Below, piece after piece: positions 9,509 through 18,742 of a DNA stretch of 23,247 bases. Under the pieces are notes generated by a model that was given only the letters and a program-made list of their open reading frames with translations, was not told where the DNA came from and made no database searches. The stretch is from Gamsiella multidivaricata. Its lineage: Eukaryota; Mortierellomycota; Mortierellomycetes; Mortierellales; Mortierellaceae. The position numbers were made by a program, and so were the translations under genes. How positions within the stretch are numbered: position 1 is the stretch's first letter; each line of letters opens with the position of its first letter. Location of the stretch: the NCBI RefSeq assembly GCF_025024155.1, contig NW_026251877.1, positions 1-23,247 on the forward strand, given 5' to 3'.

Positions 9509-10520
9509 GCATGCGTCAAATGCAAATGATGTTGGTGGAGAAGGTGAGTAAAGGAAAGTAAGTAGGAGAGAAAGGGATAGGCAAAAACATGAGAAGCGCA
9601 TAGCAGGTACCTTGCGAGACTTACTGGGGAGAAGGAAGCGGGGTCTGGAGAGAGTGGGTTACGGTATGTAGAACGTGAGCAGCGATGTTGACCGCGAACA
9701 AGTCGACGGGAGTTGTCGAGCTGGTGGTGTCAATGTTAAATAAAATAGAGTGCTCGTTTCGGGCGCGAAGTAGCTAATGTGCCGCCAAGGAATGCGGTCG
9801 AGAGAACAGCGTGTTCGACGGTCTGCGACAGATGAGAAGAAACGGAGTGGGCGACAACGAGGAAGGAAAGCGACGAATGAATGCAAAGATTCAACCAGTT
9901 CAAGATGCGCGAGAGGCGCTTTTGTATGCTGCTCTTTTTATTTGTTTCCTGCAAGTGTGTCTCCTGGATGCCGGCCACCTACTCCCTCCTTTTCTTATTT
10001 TGATAATCCCGACTCCATGCGTGCTGAAACTCGTATAGATGCCCGAAAATAACACGCGCCAGTCCAGTATGTCTCCTGCCATTAAACCACCAATGTCGAG
10101 AGACAAACAAAAAAAAAAAGGCGTTTGCTAGAGATAACATCCAAAAAAAAAAAAAAAAAAAAATTGGGTCGCAAAGATTTCAGGACATTCTAACTTCAGC
10201 ACCGTTATTTCAGGATGGCAGGTCCACGTTGCGATGAACGCCATGTGCTCTAAAGTTACTCGAGCTTATGGCTACAAAGCATGCACGTCCCCTGAGGATC
10301 CACATGCTTGGAAATCCATAATAGTATAGGCCTTGTTCCAGTTCCTGCCTGGCCTGCAAGCTCAAGGCATGCAAATCCCTCCCGAACGCCGTTCACACCG
10401 TTGACCATAAACTAGGGTGCACACATGGTTGTGCATGTGTCCCTTCGCTTGCGCAAAAACATATACACATGCCCGCATGTTTGCGTACGCGTTTCCTTGT
10501 CTACAAAACCTAGGATAAAC
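9509..10520. other. Intergenic region, no gene seen
   Basis: This is the 5' flank of the Lys-rich gene and the 3' flank of DIS3. On the minus strand an AT-rich TATTTTATTTAA element occurs near 9735-9750, followed by CT-rich sequence, and could be a core promoter for the Lys-rich gene. Two A runs lie at about 10109-10120 and 10143-10161. Translations in all frames are short or unlike known proteins. Confidence 0.55.
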
Positions 10521-10526
10521 TTTATT
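10521..10526 (-). terminator. AATAAA polyadenylation signal of DIS3
   Basis: The plus-strand TTTATT reads AATAAA in the direction of DIS3 transcription. It lies about 40 nt after the DIS3 stop codon, a normal distance for a cleavage and polyadenylation signal. Confidence 0.6.
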
Positions 10527-10566
10527 TGGACTCGCACATTTATGTCTACAAGTACACGGCAAAAAA

Positions 10567-13500
10567 TTACACCCTAGAACGCTTGCTTGCACGCTTCTGC
10601 TCCTCCTTCCCCTTGGAGTGCCCCTCGCGCTTCCGTGGCGCATCTCCGTTCAGAAGAGGTGCAGTTGGGTCTGCTGTGGATGTGACGGCGTGCGCCTCAG
10701 GATCGTCCTTGTTGCAGATGCCATGGACGCTGATACCCTCGATCCAAGGCTTTAGCAGATCCATCTTCAACTTCTGTCTCATGCCTCCCTCGCCGCCTCC
10801 CTTCAAATCGTCATCAATCGAGATCTGTACCATGACTTTCTGAAACAGTTGGATTTGGACCTTAGGTGCCTGACCCTCGTCCAAGGGTTCGGTTGATTGC
10901 AAGGAATCTGTCTCAGTGTTATAGACCAAAATTGGCTGAGCCGCTGGGGCTCCTTCAGTCGATGCGTTCTTGGGAACCTTGGCGCTCGCATAGACAATGC
11001 CCTCAATACCATACTTTGGCACAAGGACAATGAATGCGTTCTTGAGAATACGAATAACATAGCCCTCCTCTTCCTCGACCTTGTTCTTAAAGAATAAGTG
11101 CGTGAACAACTCTACGGAGCTGCGAGCCGCCTGCTGAGCCATACGGTTTCGGTGATTCAGGACTATAAATGAAGCACATTGTTATTAGCAACACTCTTAG
11201 CATATTGCGCTCGCGAACATTATGGAGAGATGAAAATAATAAAATAAAAAGGAGTGGACATACCTCCACACAGTTCGTTCATGGCCTCCTTGTCGGTCAA
11301 CTCGCCTCCGTATGAAATACTGGGGTCAATGGCAGCATGCAATTGACGATGCACCATAACGTCTATAGTAACGCAAGAAGAGCACCAGTTTTAGCATCAC
11401 TCCACGGTACAAACCAAAGTGAGATTCAAGAGTTAAGAAAGGGAACAAAAGAGGTTTACCGGAATAACGACGGATGGGGGAGGTGAAGTGCGTGTAAATA
11501 TCCGTGGCAAGACCGTAATGCTTAAATTCTGGTACCGTCAGCGATCCTGAACAAAAGTACAATGCCTGCATCATGCATCGTGTCGTCATGATGCGAAGCA
11601 ACTTGTTGAAGTAAGGCTCCTCTGGGATCACAGCGTTGTCCAACGACTCAGACAGGGTCTTCGAAGTAGAGTGATCGATAGTGATGCCCATTCTAGCGAC
11701 AGCCTTCTCCAGCTTCTCAAAGTTGGTGGCGGGCGGCGTTGGATGGCAGCGCAGCATAGCAGAGTCTGGGAACTTTTCGTAGATCTTGCGCGCCACAGAG
11801 ATGTTCGCCAACAACATGAACTCCTCCACCAATGCGTTCGTTTCCTTCAGTTCCTTCATCTCAACATCGACCGGGTCCTGGGTATCACGCTCTAAGTTAA
11901 ACCGTACTTCAGGACTGGCCAGGGTCAGGGCACCCATGTCCAGACGCCGCTGCTTCAGCTTTTTGGCCAGTTGGTTCAGAGTCCTGATGCCCTTGGTAAT
12001 ATCATCCTGCATACGCTCGTCGTCAATCCGGTTCTGGGCCTCCTCGTAGGTAAGCGATGCCTTGGAAGCGATGACACTCTTTGTGAACCGAACATTGACG
12101 ATCTCGGCATTCTCGTTCAACTCCCAAATGCAGGAGAACGAAAGACGCTCGACATTCGACCGCAGTGAGCACAAATTCGTGCCCAAAAGACCGGGCAACA
12201 TGTCAATTCTCTTGTCCACAAGATAAACAGTCGTTCCACGGCTGGCCGCCTCCTGATCCATAACATTGCCAGGTTTGACAAAGTGGGTGACATCGGCAAT
12301 GTGAACGCCGACCTCATAATTGCCGTTGGGAAGTGACGAAACGTGAAGGGCATCATCGATATCCGTGCATCCTGGAGGATCGATACTGCAAACGTTCAGC
12401 GAACGGAAGTCCTCGCGCCCGTTAAAGTGCTCTGGTTTGACAACCCAGTTCTCTCCTTCGACTGGGAGCAGGCTAAGCACTTGCTTTGAGAATTCATGGA
12501 ACGGAACGTCGTGCTCCAACAACAACACCTCTGTCTCTGTCGATTTGTCGCCAGCGTCACCCAGTGAACGGATGAAATGTCCGATGGGGTAGCGAGATGT
12601 CTTTGGCCAAGAATCGATCGAGACAATGATGCGTTGTCCCAGAAGAGAGTGAGCCTGGCGAGTTCTAATCTTGATCTTGGGAATCTTGGTTTCCATGGCA
12701 TAGAACAAAACATTGATGGGGGCGCTGGATCCTGCAGGCGTGTGAACGGACTTGCGGTCGATGAATCCACAGTACTGTCTCCAGTTACGACGAATGACAC
12801 CAACAACCTTTCCACAGGGCTGGGGCGTGTCCGTCTTTGTTCCATCAGATGATACAGATGCGTCCGTCATAGTGGCGTCCTCGTTAGAAGCAGCGGCCGT
12901 TTGCTCCGCCTTCAAGCTTTCCTCCTCTTCCTTTTCCTCTTCCTCGTCAATCACAACGCCTGTTGGGGTCGTGCGCCATTCGGATTTGGGCAAAAGTTCG
13001 ACTGCAATGATGTCTCCATCGACAGCACGGTTCAGATTTTCGCGCCCGACGATAAGAATAGTACCCTCGACTCCATCAATTTTGGTGTAGATAGATCCCT
13101 ATAGGATGTCGGAAGCCACAGAATGAGTGAGTTATTATTATCGGGAGGAATGGCAAATAAACACATCGGACATGCGGTCAGAGTGATGCGAATATGTACC
13201 TCCAGGTAGTTATGGCTGCTGATACCCAGCTTTCCTTGGTAATATTTTCCACTCTTGATTCCGCCGGACAAATGTGTCGGTGATAGGTGTTCGGCGTAGA
13301 TCATCTGCTGTCCGTCATCCAGTTCCTTTGCGTCTGAGATCATATCTAGGAGCTCCGTGTTATCCAGCGCCTCGATATATCGCTTCACTGCATGAGAATA
13401 GTTCGTCGATAATATTAGTGCCTATTCATGATAGATTATCCTCCTCTTTACATATTGCCACACGCACCTGAAACAGCCTGGAGGCCATCCGCAATCGCCT

Positions 13501-14154
13501 TGGACCTGTTTGCCGCGTCGTCCGTCATCATAACGACCGAGACCTTGGGTTTGAGGTTCTGGATATGATTTCCATACCATTTTGTGGCGACGCGAATGGC
13601 ACGGTCATTGCGGTCATTTGGCGATTCATCTTTGAGTTTCTCAATAAATGTCTCTCTGTGATGCTCATTCGAAAAGACATAAAAGTGCTTCTCCTTGTTG
13701 CTGATCATATCGCGAACCCGCTTGTGGATTGGTAACGAAAGATGCTTGACCTCCTCAAGAACTGTCTGCAGAACAATGACATTGTTGATTTGAGATTTTT
13801 CCATCACATCGATCTATGAAGGAAGACAGGGTTGAATACAAGAGAATATTGGTGGTTAGGGTATTGGCGATATAGCAGCGCTGCGCGCCATAGAACCTTG
13901 CACCGCGTCGATGCGAACACACGTCTTTCGTGTTTTACCTGGTTCATGAAGATGTTAGTGTCGGGGATGATGTAGTGGGGTAGGGGAAACAGCTTGTTGG
14001 TACTGGGTGTTGCACTGAGGATCGACTCAGTATGTTCACATTCCTTGCAGGCCTCGGCGGAGCACCAGATGTCATCGCGCAGGTAGTGTTCCTTGACGAC
14101 CTTAAGTACTTTGCCGGACTTTGTCTTCTTCACGAACTGCTTTTGTCTAAGCAT
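10567..14154 (-). CDS. DIS3: Exosome exo/endoribonuclease DIS3 (RRP44)
   Basis: Catalytic subunit of the RNA exosome; the family degrades RNA 3' to 5' with its RNB domain and cuts internally with its PIN domain, mainly in the nucleus. Six phase-consistent exons: 13939-14154, 13468-13813, 13200-13387, 11460-13098, 11264-11362 and 10567-11162, giving 1027 residues (yeast Dis3 is about 1000). The N-terminus carries the CR3-type cysteines (C31, C36, C39, after HYLRDDI). The PIN domain shows DTN at 65, E93, NDRNDRA with D142, and TDD at 169-171. Cold-shock domains follow. The RNB catalytic motif SIDPPGCTDIDDA has Asp490, 496, 498 and 499, and HFTSPIRRYSDVMVHR spans the exon 4/5 junction. The C-terminal exon has an S1-like region and a basic tail. 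All catalytic acids are present, so the enzyme should be active. An acidic DEEEEKEEEE insert (about 301-310) is species-specific padding. Confidence 0.97.
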
Positions 14155-14536
14155 GTCGGCAAGTGATGTTTATGTGTGTGTGTGTGTGTGTGTGTGTGTT
14201 CTGTGATGTTGGTCTTTGTTGAATGAAGCTGGAGAAGCGGGAATGCCGAGCTAGAAACAGAAAGAATGGTGGTCGCTGACAAATGGTCCCGGGACGCTGT
14301 TTGGAAGAAGTGTTTGAGACATGCTTCTTTTTTTTTTTTTTTTTGGTGCTTAGCCCTTTTATAGTGGCTGGTTGTTTATTGTTTCGTAAATGAATGCTTA
14401 CTTTCAATTACAAAGGGTCGATTTGTTCCTGAACATTTGAATAAGGTTACAGTGTGTTCACTTTGCTCCCCACACTTTGCTTTCCTCTCCCTCCCTCACT
14501 CTTCTCTGCGCTCCTCATTCACCAAAACGCGCCATC
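14155..14536. promoter_or_regulatory. Divergent promoter between DIS3 and the biotin synthase gene
   Basis: The two start codons face away from each other across 382 bp, so both promoters must lie here. Visible elements are the (TG)13 run near the DIS3 start, a T run at about 14328-14344, a TATA-like TTTTATAGTG near 14355 oriented toward the biotin gene, and a CT-rich tract at about 14476-14522 just before its ATG, a common feature of fungal promoters. The ATG context is GCCATCATGCC. Confidence 0.6.
14173..14199. repeat. (TG)13 dinucleotide microsatellite
   Basis: An uninterrupted TG run of thirteen units lies about 20 nt upstream of the DIS3 start codon, within its probable 5' leader. It would read as CA repeats in a DIS3 transcript. 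Confidence 0.95.
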
Positions 14537-16434
14537 ATGCCTTCCCAAATCGAGCACCAGCTCAAGGCACAACTAGAGTCTCGCAAGGCCAGATCCCTTC
14601 TGCGATCCCTCGTTGTCATCCCAGAGTCCTCGGCTGACTTTTCCTCCAACGACTTCCTGGGACTCGCACGCAATCCCGCCCTCGGTTCCCACTTCCTCAA
14701 AGAACTCGCTTCCTTCCCCAAACATACCCCTCCACTCGGATCCACAGGAAGCCGTCTTTTAGATGGCAACTCACGATATGCTGAGGATCTCGAGACCCTT
14801 ATTGCCGATTTTCATCATGCAGAGGCGGCCCTGATCTTCAACTCGGGCTTTGATGCCAACGTCGGCTTCTTCAGCAGCGTTCCCCAGCCTGGCGATGTGA
14901 TCCTGTACGACGAGTATATTCATGCCAGTGTCCACGATGGCATGAAGGTGACTCGCGCAGGCGTTAAGAAGGCCTTCTTACACAATGATCTGGACCATCT
15001 CGCCCAATTGCTCCAGGCTGTGCGACGCGAGGACCGCGAGAGATATGATCTGTCAGGATCGAGCATGGGCCGCAATATCTTTGTTGCAGTAGAGAGTGTC
15101 TACTCCATGGATGGTGATACAGCTCCTCTGAGGGATATCGTAGATCTATTGGAGTCCCATGGTGCGCATCTCATCGTTGACGAGGTAGGATAACTCCCCA
15201 GTACTACTTTTACCTCCACTTTCATTTCCACGTAATTTTTCTCACAATATTTGTGGGGTTGATTGCCCAATTGAAGATCTAAAAAGAGTCACTCACAGTC
15301 AATTTGACAATCCGATTCTAGGCCCATGCAACAGGGGTGTACGGAGTGAACGGAAGAGGACTTGTTAACGAGCTGGGACTAGAGCACAGGGTATTTGCCA
15401 GACTTCATACCTTCAGCAAAGCTCTCGCCAGCAACGGAGGTAAGATCTATTCGCTGCTTTTGTCTGCAACGGTGTCTATGAGTCAAGCTTTGGTCCGACC
15501 CAAAGTTTCCGATGACCGGTGCTCGATCCGATTCGAGCGGATATGCAACCCGCCATGACTTGAGGCAAACAGTTGATGGCATCGAGCATAGACCCGCGAC
15601 GATAAGGATACAACATGAGCTCGTAGACTTGTGGACTCATCACCTTGAAATAATACCTCTGCCACTCCTTATAGCTGCACTGGTCGGACCTAAGGTTCTC
15701 AAGGAGTACCTGATCAACTACGCGCGGCCATTGATCTACTCAACATTCACGTCGTTCAGTAATCTGGCTAGCGTTAAATCCGCATATCAAATGTTAATTG
15801 CAGGGGAAACTGTTGTGGTATGGCATGGCATGGCATGACGTTTCCTTCGCGTTTTTTTTTTTGCTGGAGTGTGCATGCAGCTAGGACTAATACTAACCTA
15901 AAACATTACACTCGACAAAACGTGCTCCCTATAATTCATATACACCCACTCCCTCTTTGCCTCAAATCGTAGCTCGTGGAAAAGATCCGGGGGTTGATTC
16001 ATTACTTTCGATCCAATATCCAGATCCCTGAGCACATGCTCCTCCCCTCCACATCTCCTATCCAGGGTATCGTCATGGAGGGGAACGCAAGAGTCAATGC
16101 ACTTTCACAGCAGTTGATCAAGGCGGGCCTAAACGTCAAACCTATCCGGTTCCCGACCGTGCCCAAGGGCAAGGAGCGCGTCCGCATCTGTCTCCATAGC
16201 CATAACACACAAGAGCAGGTCGACCAGCTGATCCGGATTGTGCAAGCATGGTTGCGCCATGAGAAACAGTCTACAGCAACGGCGCCAATACCAGCCAACC
16301 CTGCCTCCTCAGAGTTGTCCACAACCCCCACAGCATCAACCCTGTCATCGCCATCACCATCGCCATCGTCGTCGTCCTCAATATTGTCAACACTTTCAGT
16401 TTCTACGCTTTCTGCAATCCCAGCCAAATTGTAA
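14537..16434 (+). CDS. BIOF: 8-amino-7-oxononanoate synthase, probably peroxisomal (BioF-type)
   Basis: PLP-dependent alpha-oxoamine synthase; the BioF reaction condenses pimeloyl thioester with alanine early in biotin synthesis. Four exons: 14537-15184, 15322-15439, 15675-15817 and 15973-16434, giving 456 residues with consistent phases. Family signatures are GSTGSRLLDGNSRY (68-81), IHAS with His129, VDEAHATGVYG with Asp215 and His218 (spanning the first intron), and LHTFSKALASNG, whose Lys249 should form the Schiff base with PLP. The catalytic region ends at about 400. A Ser/Thr/Pro-rich tail then runs to the last residues IPAKL; AKL fits the PTS1 peroxisomal import signal. Known fungal BioF enzymes are peroxisomal (Aspergillus work), which supports this reading. 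Related family members (5-aminolevulinate synthase, glycine C-acetyltransferase, serine palmitoyltransferase) fit less well because there is no mitochondrial presequence or membrane segment. Confidence 0.9.
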
Positions 16435-16463
16435 AAAGAAAAACCACTTGCATCAATTCCATA

Positions 16464-16469
16464 AATAAA
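16464..16469 (+). terminator. AATAAA polyadenylation signal of the biotin synthase gene
   Basis: AATAAA lies 29 nt after the TAA stop codon of the biotin synthase gene, before the convergent neighbour ends at 16559. The tail-to-tail gap is only 124 bp, so the two 3' untranslated regions probably overlap or nearly meet. Confidence 0.6.
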
Positions 16470-16558
16470 GGGCGTGTATCATTGAATAGCTATAGTACAA
16501 TAAGCATGCGTGTAAAAGTGAATGATATGAAAGTAGACTATGTACAGGCATCAATAGG

Positions 16559-18184
16559 CTACGGTCTTTTGTAAGACGCGCTCCCAACTTGATAGCTATT
16601 CCTGCTCGACAGCCTGGACGAGCCACCAGGGCTTGTTCCAGAATAAGGCGGCGGTGGGGAGATGGGCGAAATGGGAGAGACTGGAATCGTGGGAGAAAGA
16701 GGCGAAACGGGCGGTGGGATCAAAGTGCTGCTTCTAGTACTAGTTCTCGTTAAGAGCTGTGGAGGCGATGTTGTCAAGGCAGTCGGTGATAGTGTAGACT
16801 GGCCACCGACACTCGGTGCCCTAGGCAGACGCGAAGGCAGTTCGCCATCTTGAAACCGTTCCAGTGTCGGGAATGATGATGGGGACGAGAGGACCGAGTT
16901 GTATGAAAACGTTGATGGGGCAGACGACTGCGATCGAGGCGCTGAAGACGCAATTGATGAAGACAAGGATAAATGTTTGCTCGAACTGGGAGAGGAAAGC
17001 CCTGGAGCCGAGTGATCTAAAAATGTTGTCGTAACCTTGGGAAGGACGATCCTTTCACGACTACTGCCACTGCCACTCGCCCGAGTGAATACTGGTGAAG
17101 ACTGGCGGGGTTGAGTGCTGCTCAGTGTACGCTCGCGCTCCCGTTCCCGCATCCGTTCCATCTTTGGCTTGGTCTGGTAAGGAAGCTCCCCTGCTCTTGT
17201 TCCTGCTCCTGCTCCTGCTCCTGTCCCATCTAGATGCCGTCTCCTCCGCCTTACCAGCACAAACATGAGCACTGCTCCTCCAACAACGGCAAGCACTATA
17301 AGCGCAACGGCCCACATTGGAAACGAGGATATGCCGTCCGTCCCTTCTGTTTGCCCTCTGTTTCCGTGGCCACTCACGAATTCTTCGCCCATACCTGATT
17401 TTGGTGGCAAACAGACGGCACCAACGCGTCTCTTGCTCGAACGGACTGCGTACTCAGGATACCGCCGTTTTCGATGTGATGCAAGCCCTCCGGCGGATTT
17501 TGATGACTCGCTTTCCAGATTGTCGCAGTGTAGTGAGATGCATTCGAAGTACGAGCTACATGAATGATAGTTAGGCAGCTGCTCTTTACAGATTCCTCGT
17601 CGCTGAGTGGGTTCCTGCATTGATGATTGTGAGAAATCACAGTAAGCGCCTGCCTCACAGTCCCCACGTAGGGACAACACATCCGGTCCAGCGCCTAATC
17701 CTGGACTCCCAACAGTTTCGTTCAGGCGTTTGTTCGCCATGGTCACCAAGAAGGTCCAAATGGGGTCTGTCTGCGGTGGTACAGGGATCCCGACGCATGT
17801 TTGGCCTAGATCGGCGAGGTCCTGGAGGAGAACAGGTTGGCCATCAACCCCCAAGGGAGGGTTCGTGGAATTATTGTTTCCGTTGGTGCTGTTGTTTGTG
17901 GTAGTAGCAATAGACATCCGGGGAATCAGATTGATGTGTACGGAGGTGGTCCCTGAATATCCGTTACTGGCGTTGCTAGGGTCAAGGGTGTACAGAAATC
18001 CTCGGGTTGTTGAAAGGGGAGCACAATAGAGACCTGTGGACTGAACAAAGCACCCCATAGCCCCTGTGTCATTGCTGCTGGAGCTGCTACTACCATTGCA
18101 CTGTGGCGAGGGATTGTCGAGTGTAAGGGGCCCGCAAGTGGGCTGCGTGGTTGGGATAGTCGTGAGATAGCGTGTGGATGCCAT
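16559..18184 (-). CDS. Single-pass membrane protein with Cys-rich ectodomain and Pro-rich tail
   Basis: Function not recognised. The frame gives 541 residues from the first ATG (MASTRYLTTIP). Residues 1 to about 285 are Ser/Thr/Asn-rich with many N-glycosylation sequons and a cysteine array (GDCEAGAYCDF, GICKEQ, HSCSSYFECISLHCDN, GAVCLPP) whose spacing recalls Dickkopf-type Cys-rich modules. Residues about 290-311 are one hydrophobic segment (WAVALIVLAVVGGAVLMFVL) followed by RRRRR, the usual stop-transfer signature for N-out topology. The remaining tail, about 225 residues, is Ser/Pro-rich with SH3-ligand-like PPVSPLSP and SPPPPYS. The layout resembles fungal cell-surface sensors or polarity proteins (inference). 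No signal peptide is visible at this ATG; an upstream exon may supply one (a possible acceptor ATATCCTAG lies near 18250), or the transmembrane segment acts as a signal anchor. Confidence 0.75.
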   Translation of the reverse strand: MASTRYLTTIPTTQPTCGPLTLDNPSPQCNGSSSSSSNDTGAMGCFVQSTGLYCAPLSTTRGFLYTLDPSNASNGYSGTTSVHINLIPRMSIATTTNNSTNGNNNSTNPPLGVDGQPVLLQDLADLGQTCVGIPVPPQTDPIWTFLVTMANKRLNETVGSPGLGAGPDVLSLRGDCEAGAYCDFSQSSMQEPTQRRGICKEQLPNYHSCSSYFECISLHCDNLESESSKSAGGLASHRKRRYPEYAVRSSKRRVGAVCLPPKSGMGEEFVSGHGNRGQTEGTDGISSFPMWAVALIVLAVVGGAVLMFVLVRRRRRHLDGTGAGAGAGTRAGELPYQTKPKMERMRERERERTLSSTQPRQSSPVFTRASGSGSSRERIVLPKVTTTFLDHSAPGLSSPSSSKHLSLSSSIASSAPRSQSSAPSTFSYNSVLSSPSSFPTLERFQDGELPSRLPRAPSVGGQSTLSPTALTTSPPQLLTRTSTRSSTLIPPPVSPLSPTIPVSPISPISPPPPYSGTSPGGSSRLSSRNSYQVGSASYKRP

Positions 18185-18742
18185 AGTGAGATGTACATGT
18201 ATGAAGCGAAGAGGGCACACACAGAGGCGGGGGCATGGAAGCGTGGCTCTAGGATATCAGGACAGGGGGATGAATTATGAGAATGAATGGGAGTGATGAA
18301 ATGGATGAATGAGGGGATGGGAGGATGAGGATCAAAAGAAGGATGAGGGTGTCAAATTCTGGGCACTTCAATTGCTCTCAAGAAAGAGAAACTGTGAATC
18401 CTCGGTAAAGAGAAAGACGGCAGAGGGGGAATCTCTTTCCCCGTCAAACGTTATTGTAGTACCGATTGCTTTTTTTACTATACTCACTCACTCTCCCTCC
18501 TTTGGGACACACAGATAGACTTAGTCTTCTAGGAATGCTGAGAAGGACGCACTCGTCAACGGTGAACAACTCCGCAAACATTCTGATCGTCTATCCTTCT
18601 TCTCATGGGGTGGGTAGAGATTTATCTATTACTACAAAGCAAACAAAGAACGAATTTCTATACTACACAGAAGTTGCATGCGAACAACTGGATTTGTTGA
18701 CGCATAGATTGGTGTAAAAAAAAAGAATAAAATGGTAGTGGA
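18185..18742. other. Intergenic region, no gene seen
   Basis: This is the 5' flank of the membrane-protein gene and the 3' flank of the zinc-finger gene. It is purine-rich near 18290-18360 (GGATGA-like words) and otherwise unstructured. No translation of note appears in any frame. A missing 5' exon for the membrane protein could lie here. Confidence 0.55.

Noticed and set aside
9479..9601. 40-codon minus-strand frame with a signal-peptide-like start MRFSCFCLSLSLLL
   Set aside because: It overlaps the probable intron and acceptor of the Lys-rich gene in a different frame, ends soon after, and joining it to that gene would require a very short 55-nt intron. It is noted as a possible alternative 5' end only.
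14537..16434. 5-aminolevulinate synthase or glycine C-acetyltransferase identity
   Set aside because: There is no mitochondrial presequence and a C-terminal peroxisome signal instead, and the motif details fit fungal BioF better. Substrate assignment within this enzyme family still rests on similarity.
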